A DNA stretch of 34,957 nucleotides from Saprospiraceae bacterium (GCA_027488855.1 JAIYAV010000349.1:1-34957); one strand, 5' to 3'; numbered from the stretch's first letter, positions 13,871-23,308 are shown. Made by a program: numbers and translations. Notes: generated by a model from the letters alone, not told the origin.

Positions 13871-16576
13871 TCAACTTTCGATGGGCAATTGAATCAATGC
13901 CTCAACGCCTTGGCCTGATGCCCGAGCTTTGAGGCTGAACCGTGCTTTACCTTTGTACATCAACTGGAGACGTTGGCGATTGAGTTCCAGGCTTTTTTGC
14001 AATCCCTTTGATCCTCGGTCTTGTGCCAACTCCAACCCAATACCGTTGTCCCTCACCCAAATTTCGATAAATTGATCATTTTTTTGTATTTCAATTTCCA
14101 ATTGGCCTTTTTCCGTTAAGGGTAAAAAGCCGTGCACAATGCTATTTTCTACCAAAGGTTGCAAGACCATCGGTGGAATCAGGGTATTGTAAGGGTCAAT
14201 TTGTGGGTCAATTTTTATACTCAGCTCAAAATCCTTCCGCAAAGCCTCCAACTTACAATACTGCTGGACGATGTTCAATTCTTCATGGATACTGACCAAC
14301 TCATCTTTGGTCAAGTTCAATACACTGCGCATCAAACCACCCAGTTCGGCCAGGTATTCCTGGGCTTTTTCCGTTTTTTGAGACAACATCAAATGTTGAA
14401 TGGCATTCATGGTATTGAATACAAAGTGCGGGTTGAGCTGGGCTCGAATGGCCTGTAATTGGATTTCAAGCCGCTGACGTCGGATGCGTTCCCTGCGCCG
14501 AATGTACAGACCGGTAAGCCACCAACTCAGGAAAACGGTTACCAGCACCCGAAGGCTATTCCAGGCCCATTTTTTGATGGCTTTGTAGCGATCAGGAGGC
14601 GCTTGTTTGAGAAACAGCGGTACTTTCTCCGCAAATTGCTCATTTAATGCAGCGACATTGTTGTCAGTTGACCGTAATAGGTAGTCATAAATTTTCCAAT
14701 CTTCATCAATGAGGTAAACGCGATTGTATGTTCCAGTTCGTATGTTGTCCCAGTTGAGTTGTGCTCTGACCTGGGCAATAAGCTGAGCTTGGTTGACAAA
14801 AACAAATTTACCATTGTTGTGGTGTTTAAACGCCTTGTACAATTCCTGCTGCTTTTGATAATCAGAAACAAGGCCAAGGTGAATAACCTGAAGCTGCGGG
14901 TAGGCCTTTTTGAGTTTCCACAAATCAATTTCATACGGGCTAATCCCCGGATCGAGGGTTTCATCAAAGAGGTGGATTATTGCCTTTTTACCCTTGAAAG
15001 CTGAACTAAGTACGATTTGACCCTTTTCATCTGTTCCACTAAAGGTCAAAAAAGGTTTTCCAGGCTCAGAATTCAGGCTGTTCTGGTATAGTTTTTTTAA
15101 ATTTTCAGCTGCTTTCGTTTGTCCATATTGCACAGCAAAAGCTTCATAAACGGGTTTGATTGCCGCCAGTTCTAAACCATGTTCAAAAGCCTCCTGAAGT
15201 ATGGCGGATTGAGCCAAAAATCTGGGCATACCTTTGTACATCAAACCCGCCAGCGTAAAGCGTTCGTTGAGGCTTTTTTCACTTTTTACAACTTTCTTTG
15301 TATTAGCCCCTGCGGCAAGGTTGCCGATGCGGTAATAAAGCAGACTCAACAAGTACTGCGTAAAGATGGGTTGCTGCATCGCAACATCATTCACAGTAGA
15401 TAAAGTGTCAATCATAGCCATAAAAGGAGGTTCATCTCCTAAAGGTTTATCACCTATTTTGTCGTAAATATCCCAGTTTTGGAGCAAAACATGAGCATAA
15501 CGATAGTGTAAACCCCAATAAAATTGTAGGTACAACTCATTGCCTAAAACAGGCTCGTCCTTCTTCAGATTTTGTAAAGCAGATAAAAATTCATCCTTAT
15601 GAGCGCGTGCAGCGTCTTCAAAACGAGGTATTTTAGCATTATAGCCCGACCCAGGATAATTGATGTAGTTACTCCATCCTTCTTCTTGAGGGGTCTTTGT
15701 TTCCTGTTCAGGGCTTTTATAATACAGCATATTGCCAAACAAGTGGCTTTTCCCATTCAATGGCCATCCGGTTTTGCGGTCGAAAATGAACTCGATTTTA
15801 TTGGCAGCCGTAAATGTCCCCGTGTCAGTTTGAAGCTCAAGCTTAGTTTTTAACGAAGGGTAATCGCGATAGGAAAAATCCAAAGGCAAGCGCCGAGTAA
15901 CGTAAGCTTTGGTTTCTTCCCAACCCTTAGGCAGGTGTTTTCCGTATCGGTAATAAAATGCGTCACGTCCATAGTGGAGAAAGGCAATGGGCACCACGTG
16001 AGCATAATCATTGATCGGTTGTTCCCAATTTACGACGCAGTAGTGTTTAGTCTTTTGGACAGGTCCAAAATAAGGAAATATCCACACCGAGTCTTTTCGC
16101 GACTTGAGTGATTCTTTTGTTTTTTCGACAAGTGGATTTTTGAGATAACTGTGGGTGATTCGCCCTTCTGTGTTCACCCGCCAATACATCTTGCTATTTG
16201 AAATATTTGCTCCGTAGCTATACCAATAACTTTGACGGTCTTGTTGGGTCAAATATTCCGAATCTATGGCGTCATTGAGGCTGGGAACGTGGATGTATCT
16301 CCTTGTACAACGTACTTCCAATAAATGGCTTTGGCTGGTTTTTTGAATGACTTTTATTTCCCAAAAGGTCTTTTCAACGTGTTTGATGTTTTCATTATAG
16401 CCGGAATATTGATAATCTTGATTGTAAACATTGCGGCAATTGATGCGGTAGGTTTGATTCAGTGCGAGATTCAGGATAGGCTTATTTTGGGCTGATGTAT
16501 TTAAGCAACAGCAGGATAAGCAAAGGAGTAAAACCGCTTTGAAGCCGTAGGTAGTTAACAATTTGTGGTTAAGCAT
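13871..16576 (-). CDS. LytS-type sensor histidine kinase with thioredoxin-like sensor segment
   Basis: With the chosen start this is 901 residues. A signal peptide ends NTSAQ. A long extracytoplasmic region follows (to about 500). A thioredoxin-like segment lies at about 504-637: PFLTFSGTDEKGQIV, FKGKKAIIHLF, LQVIHLGLVSD. One membrane span lies at about 675-691. A LytS-type kinase then follows with QAIRAQLNPHFVFNTMNA, whose His is at 717, an N-box LVENSIVHG and a G-box DNGIG. The thioredoxin-like part has no CxxC pair, so it would be a ligand or interaction domain, not a redox enzyme. An in-frame ATG at 16615 would add 13 residues. I prefer 16576 because it starts directly before the hydrophobic signal sequence. 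It is co-transcribed with the LytTR regulator. Confidence 0.88.
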   Translation of the reverse strand: MLNHKLLTTYGFKAVLLLCLSCCCLNTSAQNKPILNLALNQTYRINCRNVYNQDYQYSGYNENIKHVEKTFWEIKVIQKTSQSHLLEVRCTRRYIHVPSLNDAIDSEYLTQQDRQSYWYSYGANISNSKMYWRVNTEGRITHSYLKNPLVEKTKESLKSRKDSVWIFPYFGPVQKTKHYCVVNWEQPINDYAHVVPIAFLHYGRDAFYYRYGKHLPKGWEETKAYVTRRLPLDFSYRDYPSLKTKLELQTDTGTFTAANKIEFIFDRKTGWPLNGKSHLFGNMLYYKSPEQETKTPQEEGWSNYINYPGSGYNAKIPRFEDAARAHKDEFLSALQNLKKDEPVLGNELYLQFYWGLHYRYAHVLLQNWDIYDKIGDKPLGDEPPFMAMIDTLSTVNDVAMQQPIFTQYLLSLLYYRIGNLAAGANTKKVVKSEKSLNERFTLAGLMYKGMPRFLAQSAILQEAFEHGLELAAIKPVYEAFAVQYGQTKAAENLKKLYQNSLNSEPGKPFLTFSGTDEKGQIVLSSAFKGKKAIIHLFDETLDPGISPYEIDLWKLKKAYPQLQVIHLGLVSDYQKQQELYKAFKHHNNGKFVFVNQAQLIAQVRAQLNWDNIRTGTYNRVYLIDEDWKIYDYLLRSTDNNVAALNEQFAEKVPLFLKQAPPDRYKAIKKWAWNSLRVLVTVFLSWWLTGLYIRRRERIRRQRLEIQLQAIRAQLNPHFVFNTMNAIQHLMLSQKTEKAQEYLAELGGLMRSVLNLTKDELVSIHEELNIVQQYCKLEALRKDFELSIKIDPQIDPYNTLIPPMVLQPLVENSIVHGFLPLTEKGQLEIEIQKNDQFIEIWVRDNGIGLELAQDRGSKGLQKSLELNRQRLQLMYKGKARFSLKARASGQGVEALIQLPIES

Positions 16577-16690
16577 TTTTTCTAATTTTCCGTCAAGTTT
16601 ATCTACTTCCGTCATCTCTCCAACCTCGGCTTAGTAATCCGTCATTTTCACTGAGGCGTTTTCTCCTTTTACGAAGGTTAATATAAAAAT

Positions 16691-16721
16691 AAAAAAACGG
16701 CGACGAGAAAACCCGCCGCCG
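16691..16721 (-). terminator. Strong intrinsic terminator of the cox operon
   Basis: Read on the minus strand, CGGCGGCG (16721-16714) pairs with CGTCGCCG (16705-16698) across a short GTTTTCT-type loop, allowing one G-U pair. The stem is followed directly by seven T (16697-16691). It lies 33 bases downstream of the coxM stop in the right orientation. Confidence 0.8.
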
Positions 16722-16753
16722 CCCGTATTGGCAATAAAGATTCTTCAATCAAA

Positions 16754-17608
16754 TCATCCGGCCACAACTGTCAAAGCTCGCTTGGCGTACACCTCCGCCA
16801 GGTGTTTGCGGTAATCCTCCGCAGCGTAGTGGTCACTCAGGATGGATACCCCTTGTGCCGCCTGAGCAGCAGCAGCGGCAATGTTTTCAGCCGTAGGGGC
16901 CTTGCCTGCCAGCGCATTTTCCACATTCACATCACGGAAACAGGCATCAGCTACGCCATTGAACGCTACCCGAACCTTGCTGCAAGTACCATTGCTGACC
17001 TGTACCACGGCAGCACAACCCACAATCGCAAAGCGAGAAGCCGGTTGCATAAACTTCTGGTAGGTCGATTTGGTGCCTGCGGCGGGAATCGGTACCCGAA
17101 TTTCGGTTACGATTTCACCCTCTTGCAGCGCAGTACTGTAAAAACCCAGGAAAAAATCCTGAGCAGCCAAGGTGCGGCTGCCCGCTTGGCTGCGCAACAC
17201 AATCTCCGCATCAGCAGCCAGCAATACACCGGGCCAATCCGCAGCGGGATCGGCGTGGGCAATGCTACCTCCGATGGTGCCCACGTTGCGCACCTGGGGA
17301 TCACCGATCAAGCCCGCAGCCTCGGGCAACATCGCAATGTGCTGAGCCAGGAGGGCCGAGTTGGCAATGTCCTTGTGGGTACTGGTTGAGCCGATTAGGA
17401 TGTAATTGCCATCCTGGCGAATATAGCGCAATTCAGCGATGCGCGCAATGTCGACGAGTGCTCCAGGCTGGCTCAGGCGCAGTTTGAGCGCGGGAATCAG
17501 ACTGTGGCCTCCCGACAAAACTTTGGTATAAACGTCCGGCTGGGCCAACAAGCTCAATGCTTCATCAACTGATCCAGCGCGGTGGTATTCGAAATTTGCA
17601 GGAATCAT
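16754..17608 (-). CDS. coxM: Molybdenum hydroxylase FAD-binding subunit (CoxM/CutM type)
   Basis: This 284-residue medium subunit binds FAD and passes electrons from the iron-sulfur subunit onward. The FAD motifs are SGGHSLIPALKLRL (32-45) and NVGTIGGSIAHADPAADWP (108-126), as in xanthine and CO dehydrogenase medium subunits. A C-terminal domain with EDYRKHLAEVYAKRAL closes the protein. It is the third gene of the S-L-M order operon (19985-20473, 17619-19988, 16754-17608), a gene order typical of form II or 'CO-dehydrogenase-like' hydroxylases. The gap to coxL is 10 bases. A terminator follows at 16691-16721. Confidence 0.92.
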   Translation of the reverse strand: MIPANFEYHRAGSVDEALSLLAQPDVYTKVLSGGHSLIPALKLRLSQPGALVDIARIAELRYIRQDGNYILIGSTSTHKDIANSALLAQHIAMLPEAAGLIGDPQVRNVGTIGGSIAHADPAADWPGVLLAADAEIVLRSQAGSRTLAAQDFFLGFYSTALQEGEIVTEIRVPIPAAGTKSTYQKFMQPASRFAIVGCAAVVQVSNGTCSKVRVAFNGVADACFRDVNVENALAGKAPTAENIAAAAAQAAQGVSILSDHYAAEDYRKHLAEVYAKRALTVVAG

Positions 17609-17618
17609 CTTTTTAAAT

Positions 17619-19988
17619 TTATTTTTGATGCATTGCTCGCCAAACCCGTTGCGGGGTCATTGGCATTTCCAGGTTCTTGATGATGCCGAAGGGCGTCAAA
17701 GCGTCCATCACGGCATTTACTACCGCTGGGGTAGAACCAATACAACCTGCTTCCCCCGCGCCTTTTACACCCAGTGGGTTGTGCGGGCAAGGAGTTACTT
17801 TGCGATCAATTTCAAAAGAGGGTAAATCATCCGCGCGTGGCATGGCGTAATCCATGAAGGAGCCCGTCATCAACTGGCCTTCCGCATCGTAAGCGACCCC
17901 TTCCAGCATGGCCTGACCAATGCCCTGCGCCAAACCACCGTGGATTTGTCCATCCACGATCATCGGGTTGATTACATTGCCTACGTCGTCAACAGCGATG
18001 AAACGTTTGAGCGTCACCTTGCCCGTATCGGCATCCACCTCCACTATGGCAATGTGGCAACCGAAGGGATAGGTAAAGTTGGCAGGATCATAAAAGCTGG
18101 AGAAATCCAGGCCGGGTTCCAGACCCGCTGGATAATCGTGTGGCACATATGCTGTGAGCGCAATGTCACCAAAACCAATGCTCTTATCGGTGCCCTTTAC
18201 CGTCCATCTTCCACCGGCGTATTCAAGGTCTTCCTCGGCCGCTTCGAGTTTGTGGGCAGCAATTTTAGCCCCTTTTTCCAACACCTTATCGATGCTCTTC
18301 ACGATGGCACTGCCACCTACCGCCAGGGAGCGCGAACCATAAGTCCCCATCCCGAAAGCGACGGAGTCAGAATCGCCATGTACAATGTCGATGTCCTCCA
18401 TGGCAATCCCCAAACGATCGGCCACTACTTGTGCAAAGGTGGTCTCGTGCCCCTGCCCGTGGGAGTGGGAGCCCGTAAATACGCTCACTTTGCCCGTGGG
18501 TTGTACGCGTACCTGAGCCGATTCGTACAAACCAGCACGTGCGCCTAGAGCACCTACTACAGCAGATGGCGCAATGCCACAAGCCTCGATGTAAGTGGAA
18601 AAACCAATGCCCAGGAGTTTGCCATTTTTGCGGGCTTCGGCCTGTTCTTTGCGGAAATTCTCGTAGCCCACCATTTCCAGACCACGTTCCAGCACGGGTT
18701 CGTAGTTGCCACTGTCGTATTGTAGGGCGACCTGGGTTTGGTACCCGGGTTGGGTTACCCCGTCAAAGGCAGGAATGAAGTTTTTGAAGCGCAGCTCAGC
18801 GGGATCCATGCCCATTTCCAGTGCGGCGGTGTCCATCAGGCGCTCCAGCAGGTAAGTTGCTTCCGGGCGACCTGCACCACGGTAAGCATCCACCGCGTTG
18901 GTATGCGTAAACACAGCCGTGACATCCACGTGGATTTTGGGCGTGGTGTACAATCCTTGCAAGAGCGTACCATGCAAATAAGTAGGTACTGCGGGTGCAA
19001 AAGTAGAAATGTAAGCGCCCAGGTTGGCAAAGGTGCTCACACGCAGGGCGGTGACCTTGCCTTCCTTGTCAAAACCCATCTCTGCGGTAGTCACGTGATC
19101 GCGGCCATGCGCGTCGGTGAGGAAGGCTTCGCTGCGGGTGGAAGTCCACTTGATGGGGCGACCAATTTGTTTAGAAGCCCAAATCACCAGCGCTTCTTCG
19201 ATGTAGTGGAAAATTTTGCTACCAAAACCTCCGCCTACGTCGGGCGCGATGACCTGCACCTTGTGTTCGGGAATGCCGAGTACAAAGGCACACATGAGCA
19301 AACGGGTCAAGTGGGGGTTTTGTGACGTAGTATACAAGGTGAACTTGTCCTTGGAATCGTCGTAGTGTCCTATTGCTGAGCGCGGTTCGATGGCATTGGG
19401 GGCCATCCGTTGGTTGACCAAATCTAGGCGAGTCACGTGGTGTGATGCCGCAATAGCAGCATCCACTTCAGCCTTGGGGTTGCCCAATTCCCAGTCAAAA
19501 CAAATGTTGTTGGGGGCATTGTCGTGTACCTGCGGTGCTCCGGCTTTGACGGCCTCAGCGGGATTGGTCACGGCGGGCAGTACCTCGTAGTCGATTTCGA
19601 TGAGGTCGGCGGCGTCGCGGGCGGTAGCCAGGTCTTCAGCGATGATCACGGCGATGCCGTCACCCACGTGTTTGACCCGATCGGCCACCAAAAGGGGGTG
19701 GGGCGGCTCCTTCATAGTGGTGCCGTCTTTGAAATTGACCTGCCAGCCAGCGGGAACGCCGTTGATGCCAGCGGCGGCGATGTCTTTGCCCGTGAATATC
19801 GCAACCACTCCGGGGTGAGCCAGGGCTGTGTCGATATCGATGCTCTTGATGATGGCGTGGGCATAAGGGCTGCGCACAATGTGGGCGTGGGTCATCCCGA
19901 CGAGTTTGATGTCGTCGGTATATTTGCCTTTGCCCGTGGTAAAGCGCTTGTCTTCAACGCGCTTTACGGATTGACCGATGTATGTCAT
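17619..19988 (-). CDS. coxL: Molybdenum hydroxylase large subunit, form II (CoxL-like)
   Basis: This 789-residue catalytic subunit binds molybdopterin. Visible motifs are DVGGGFGSK (250-258), the active-site loop AYRGAGR (368-374), [13 protein letters not shown] in the middle and [12 protein letters not shown] near the C-terminus with the catalytic Glu at 746. True form I CO dehydrogenases carry AYRCSFR, whose Cys holds the copper. This one has the form II loop with no Cys, so CO oxidation should not be assumed. A purine, aldehyde or other hydroxylase is equally possible. The start overlaps the coxS stop by ATGA. No maturation genes (coxD/E/F or xdhC) are linked within this window. Confidence 0.93.
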   Translation of the reverse strand: MTYIGQSVKRVEDKRFTTGKGKYTDDIKLVGMTHAHIVRSPYAHAIIKSIDIDTALAHPGVVAIFTGKDIAAAGINGVPAGWQVNFKDGTTMKEPPHPLLVADRVKHVGDGIAVIIAEDLATARDAADLIEIDYEVLPAVTNPAEAVKAGAPQVHDNAPNNICFDWELGNPKAEVDAAIAASHHVTRLDLVNQRMAPNAIEPRSAIGHYDDSKDKFTLYTTSQNPHLTRLLMCAFVLGIPEHKVQVIAPDVGGGFGSKIFHYIEEALVIWASKQIGRPIKWTSTRSEAFLTDAHGRDHVTTAEMGFDKEGKVTALRVSTFANLGAYISTFAPAVPTYLHGTLLQGLYTTPKIHVDVTAVFTHTNAVDAYRGAGRPEATYLLERLMDTAALEMGMDPAELRFKNFIPAFDGVTQPGYQTQVALQYDSGNYEPVLERGLEMVGYENFRKEQAEARKNGKLLGIGFSTYIEACGIAPSAVVGALGARAGLYESAQVRVQPTGKVSVFTGSHSHGQGHETTFAQVVADRLGIAMEDIDIVHGDSDSVAFGMGTYGSRSLAVGGSAIVKSIDKVLEKGAKIAAHKLEAAEEDLEYAGGRWTVKGTDKSIGFGDIALTAYVPHDYPAGLEPGLDFSSFYDPANFTYPFGCHIAIVEVDADTGKVTLKRFIAVDDVGNVINPMIVDGQIHGGLAQGIGQAMLEGVAYDAEGQLMTGSFMDYAMPRADDLPSFEIDRKVTPCPHNPLGVKGAGEAGCIGSTPAVVNAVMDALTPFGIIKNLEMPMTPQRVWRAMHQK

Positions 19989-20473
19989 AGTACTGCTGCG
20001 TTGGTTTCTTTTAATTTATTAGCGGCCCACTGGATCGAGCGGACAATGTTGTGGTACCCGGTACAGCGGCAGAAATTGCCTTCGAGTGCGTGCCGGATTT
20101 CGGTTTCGGAAGGATCTGGATTGTTTTGCAACAAATCGGCGGCGGCCATGATCATGCCCGGGGTGCAAAACCCACACTGCAAGCCATGTTCTTCTTTAAA
20201 GCCTTCCTGAATGGGGTGCAGGCTGCCGTTTTTGGCCAGACCCTCCACCGTGATCACGTTACACCCATCGACCTGTGCGGCCAGGGTGGTACAGGATTTT
20301 ACGGCCTGGCCGTCCACCAGTACCGTACAGGCTCCGCAACTACTGGTGTCGCAGCCTACGTGCGATCCCGTAAGTCCCAAAGCCTCGCGGAGGTGGTACA
20401 CCAGCAACTGGCGAGGTTCTACCTCACTGGTGTATTTTTTTCCGTTGATGCTTACTGAAATTTTTACTGACAT
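19985..20473 (-). CDS. coxS: Molybdenum hydroxylase [2Fe-2S] subunit (CoxS type)
   Basis: This 162-residue small subunit carries two [2Fe-2S] clusters. The plant-type site is C41, C46, C49 and C61 ([16 protein letters not shown]). The second is C100, C103, C135 and C137 ([11 protein letters not shown] and [13 protein letters not shown]). Length and spacing are normal. It is the first gene of the S-L-M operon and overlaps coxL by ATGA. Upstream lies a 421-bp gap with a small hairpin at 20529-20557 and no clear TAnnTTTG box. Confidence 0.95.
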   Translation of the reverse strand: MSVKISVSINGKKYTSEVEPRQLLVYHLREALGLTGSHVGCDTSSCGACTVLVDGQAVKSCTTLAAQVDGCNVITVEGLAKNGSLHPIQEGFKEEHGLQCGFCTPGMIMAAADLLQNNPDPSETEIRHALEGNFCRCTGYHNIVRSIQWAANKLKETNAAVL

Positions 20474-20894
20474 AGGTTATGGTAATTTGTGTCTTGCGAA
20501 AATGGCGATCCCAGGCAAAAGAAAACTCTTGTTAAAAGGAGTGTATCTCTTTAACAAAAGGAGATACGAGAATTTTATTTTGTTGGATCATCAAATCAAG
20601 TCATTTTTTTGGGAAAATACAAGGAAGGCGGAATTTTTAGGGGTTATTTAGAAAAGGTCTAAGATAGAGAGGGGGAAGACGTCTCCCATTTAGGAGAATG
20701 GAATGATTCAGTACTCAAATATTAAGGATTTCCGCCGGACTGGCGATTTTTGGTGACGGATGATTACGAAGATGTCTGGTTTGATAGGACAGTGGGAAAA
20801 ACTGTTTAAATAGAGCCATTCGCAGTAAGCCTTTCATAGTATTGAGCTTGAAAAACTACTTAAAAACCCCTATTTTTGTTCCAAAGCATCCACT
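20474..20894. other. 421-bp divergent spacer with hairpin and possible gene remnant
   Basis: No gene is seen. TTGTTAAA (20529-20536) and TTTAACAA (20550-20557) form a perfect 8-bp hairpin in the coxS leader. Around 20729-20807 one plus-strand frame reads PDWRFLVTDDYEDVWF and so on between two stops. This looks protein-like but is only about 25 codons, so it may be the end of a decayed gene. The Uma2-type gene promoter lies at the right end. Confidence 0.35.
20848..20878 (+). promoter_or_regulatory. Promoter of the Uma2-type gene
   Basis: TTG (20848-20850) lies 20 bases before TATTTTTG (20871-20878). This fits the Bacteroidota primary-sigma pattern TTG, 17-23 bases, TAnnTTTG. Transcription would begin a few bases later, about 10 nt before the ATG at 20895, giving a very short leader. 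Confidence 0.65.
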
Positions 20895-21494
20895 ATGACT
20901 GCCATTGCCAACCAATTTGAGGGAACGTTGAGACTTAGCTTTCCAGGAATCACCATGAGTGATGCCGAGTTTTTTGAATTTTGTCTGGCCAATGGACATT
21001 TAAGAATTGAGCGCAACGCCGCAGGAGAAATCATCATCATGTCACCAACTGGATCTAAAACGGGTGCTCGAAATGCGAGATTCACCACTGCTCTAAGCAT
21101 TTGGAACTTTAAAGACAATCTTGGCGAAGTTTTTGATTCCTCCACAGGATTCAAACTGCCCAATGGTGCCACCTATGGCCCCGATACCGCTTGGGTACCG
21201 CTCGAAAAATGGAATGCCCTCAGTTCAGCCGAACAAGAGGTATTCGCGCCCATAGTTCCCAATTTCATCGCGGAGATTCGCTCGAAAAGTGACGCTTTGA
21301 AGCCCATTCAAGAAAAAATTGCCGAGTTCATCGACTGTGGCTGCCAACTTGCCTGGTTGATCGATCCAATGCTACAAAGGACCACCGTGTATCATGCTGA
21401 TGGGCAGGAAGAAGAAGTACCGTTTGATCAGGTACTGAGTGGAGGCACTGTGCTACCCGGTTTTGAAGTAAATCTTTCCGAATTATTTAAATAA
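20895..21494 (+). CDS. Uma2-family (DUF820) PD-(D/E)XK nuclease-fold protein
   Basis: This 199-residue protein matches the Uma2 family, common in Bacteroidota and cyanobacteria. It has the N-terminal MSDAEFFEFC and GEIIIMSPTGSKTGARN segments. The nuclease-fold core contains GPDTAWVPLEKW with the Asp of the PD motif, then PNFIAEIRSKSD with the acidic and basic residues. LAWLIDP and the VLPGFEVNLSELF end follow as usual. The fold is that of restriction-type nucleases, but DNA cleavage has rarely been shown for the family and its role is not known. These genes are often mobile and multi-copy. It stands alone with its own promoter, convergent with alanine dehydrogenase, whose stop is 25 bases away. 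Confidence 0.9.
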   Translation: MTAIANQFEGTLRLSFPGITMSDAEFFEFCLANGHLRIERNAAGEIIIMSPTGSKTGARNARFTTALSIWNFKDNLGEVFDSSTGFKLPNGATYGPDTAWVPLEKWNALSSAEQEVFAPIVPNFIAEIRSKSDALKPIQEKIAEFIDCGCQLAWLIDPMLQRTTVYHADGQEEEVPFDQVLSGGTVLPGFEVNLSELFK

Positions 21495-21519
21495 CCTTTC
21501 CTGCCAAAGAGTCGTCTGC

Positions 21520-22764
21520 CTAAAAATGCGACGTAATCAACAAATCCAGATTCGTATACTTGATCTGAAAACGTTCACTCAAATATTCATTGCACAAACA
21601 ACCCTTGTAGGTGTACACCCCATGGCGTAGGCCTGGATTGCTGAACAACAAATGTTCGATGCTGCTCGTAGAACCTGAACGCAACAAAATGGAAGTCAGT
21701 ATATTGCTAATCGCCATCGACGCTGTACGTGGCACCTGTGAGGCAATATTTGGCACACAATAATGAATGATTCCGTGCTCGATAAAGGTCGGTTTATCCA
21801 GCGAAGTGACACGAGAGGTTTCAAAACAACCACCCTGATCGATACTCACATCCACAATCACCGCGCCTGGGCGCATCCGCGACACCATTTCTTCGCTCAC
21901 AATCACGGGTGCACGACCACTCTTGGAATGGATCGCCCCAATGGCCACATCCGCTGTCAACAATTCTTCCCGCAGATAAAAAGGGTCGATAGAGGAGGTA
22001 TACAATTGGCGGCCTACCTGATTTTGTAGGCGTTTGAGTTTGTAGATGTTGTTGTCAAAAATCCGCACTTCAGCACCAAGCCCTAGGGCTACCCGAGTGG
22101 CGTTTTCGGCTACAATTCCCGCACCTAAAATGACCACTTTGGCACTGGGCACCCCGGAGATACCGCCAAGCAGGATTCCTTTACCCCCACCAGTACTGGT
22201 CAACAATTCTGCTGCGGTCAGCATGGCTCGAATGCCCGCCATCTCGCTCATGGTACGCACGACGGGGAAGTTGTCCAGGTCGTCCTTGATGTATTCCATG
22301 GCCAGGGCAATGACCCTTTTTTGGCGGAGTTTGTTGATGTATTCCCCGGAAATGATGGGCAGGTGGAGTGGCGAAATGAGGATTTGGTTGGGGTGCATCA
22401 ACTCAATTTCGGCCAGAGTAGGTGGAGCTACTTTCAACAAAATTTTGGCGCGAAAAACCTCTTCCTTGCTGTGGGCAATTTCTGCTCCAGCTTCTGAGAA
22501 CTGATGATCGGTGAAATGTGCTTTTTCCCCTGCGCCAGTTTCAACCACTACGCGGTGCCCATAACCCACTAGAATCGCCACTGAAGATGGAACCAGCGCT
22601 ACCCGATTTTCCTGGAGCGTACTTTCCTTGGATACCCCAATGAACAACTTCTCCGACTTTTGCTGAATATCCAGCGTTTCGGGTTGGGTTTGGTATTGGA
22701 AGTCCGTCAAAGACTTGGGTATAGCGATGGCCGTTCCGCCATTTCCTTCTTTTCCACCACTCAT
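21520..22764 (-). CDS. ald: Alanine dehydrogenase with N-terminal extension
   Basis: This 414-residue NAD-dependent enzyme interconverts alanine with pyruvate and ammonia. Catalytic residues align with the known enzyme. R54 lies in ENRVALVP, K111 in ILLKVAPP and H134 in SPLHLP, and the Asp lies in VDVSIDQGGCFE. The Rossmann dinucleotide site is VVILGAGIVAENA (about 211-223). The protein is about 40 residues longer than typical enzymes (about 370), with the extra part at the N-terminus (residues 1-40, before KLFIGVSKES). The C-terminal end is also unlike the usual one. It follows tsaE by 65 bases on the same strand. If the extension is not translated, a later start would be needed, but there is no ATG just before KLFIG. 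Confidence 0.9.
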   Translation of the reverse strand: MSGGKEGNGGTAIAIPKSLTDFQYQTQPETLDIQQKSEKLFIGVSKESTLQENRVALVPSSVAILVGYGHRVVVETGAGEKAHFTDHQFSEAGAEIAHSKEEVFRAKILLKVAPPTLAEIELMHPNQILISPLHLPIISGEYINKLRQKRVIALAMEYIKDDLDNFPVVRTMSEMAGIRAMLTAAELLTSTGGGKGILLGGISGVPSAKVVILGAGIVAENATRVALGLGAEVRIFDNNIYKLKRLQNQVGRQLYTSSIDPFYLREELLTADVAIGAIHSKSGRAPVIVSEEMVSRMRPGAVIVDVSIDQGGCFETSRVTSLDKPTFIEHGIIHYCVPNIASQVPRTASMAISNILTSILLRSGSTSSIEHLLFSNPGLRHGVYTYKGCLCNEYLSERFQIKYTNLDLLITSHF

Positions 22765-22829
22765 AGTTCAGGAAGTAAAACGAGTAGAGGCCCGGCTGAA
22801 ACTAGCCCGACTTTGCCTCGCTTTTGTTT

Positions 22830-23258
22830 TTACAAAATTAGCATTTTTCGTTGGGAATCGCTCAGCATTTCAAAATGAATCTGCAAGGTGCCTTCTGGCA
22901 ATAGGGGTTCAATGATTTCGGGCCATTCCACAAAACAATAATTTCCGCTGTACAAATAGTCCTCTACCCCGATGTCCAAAGCTTCTTCGATGCTCCGCAA
23001 ACGGTACAAGTCCAAATGATAAGCCGACTGCGGGAGGCCACTTGAGGCTTCCGTGTAAACATATTCATTGACCAGCGCAAAAGTAGGGCTGCTTACTACC
23101 TGAATAACCCCTAAGTGCTTACAGATGTTTTGAATAAAGGTCGTTTTGCCCGCTCCAACTTCGCCCGTAAACGCAAAAACCCGCCGATCAGGAAAATTTT
23201 CCAGGAGTTTTTGACTGTAGTGGGGAAGCGCTGCCAAATTTTCAATCTGCCACTCCAT
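22830..23258 (-). CDS. tsaE: tRNA t6A biosynthesis ATPase TsaE
   Basis: This 142-residue protein is the ATPase of the t6A tRNA modification pathway (TsaB-TsaD-TsaE). It has the P-loop GEVGAGKTT, then SSPTFALVNEY, the HLDLYRL segment and the FVEWPEI signature. Length fits the family. A longer in-frame ATG at 23309 would add 17 residues. I prefer 23258 because MEWQIENL resembles the family start. A TATTTTTG box also sits at 23281-23288 within the extension, so a transcript from it could not include the upstream ATG. It is divergent from gyrB and precedes alanine dehydrogenase. Confidence 0.92.
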   Translation of the reverse strand: MEWQIENLAALPHYSQKLLENFPDRRVFAFTGEVGAGKTTFIQNICKHLGVIQVVSSPTFALVNEYVYTEASSGLPQSAYHLDLYRLRSIEEALDIGVEDYLYSGNYCFVEWPEIIEPLLPEGTLQIHFEMLSDSQRKMLIL

Positions 23259-23280
23259 CCATTCATTTATTAGTCTTGCA

Positions 23281-23288
23281 CAAAAATA
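23281..23288 (-). promoter_or_regulatory. -7 box of the tsaE promoter
   Basis: TATTTTTG on the minus strand matches TAnnTTTG and lies 22 bases before the chosen tsaE start. No TTG lies at the ideal distance upstream, so the -33 part is weak. The position supports the shorter tsaE. Confidence 0.5.
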
Positions 23289-23308
23289 AACAATTATTAA
23301 ACACCTCA

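Noticed and set aside
17940..18548. 202-codon plus-strand frame opposite coxL
   Set aside because: It mirrors a conserved part of the molybdenum subunit and shows no family motif or start signals.
17619..19988. True aerobic CO dehydrogenase
   Set aside because: The active-site loop is AYRGAGR and not AYRCSFR, so the copper-binding Cys is absent.
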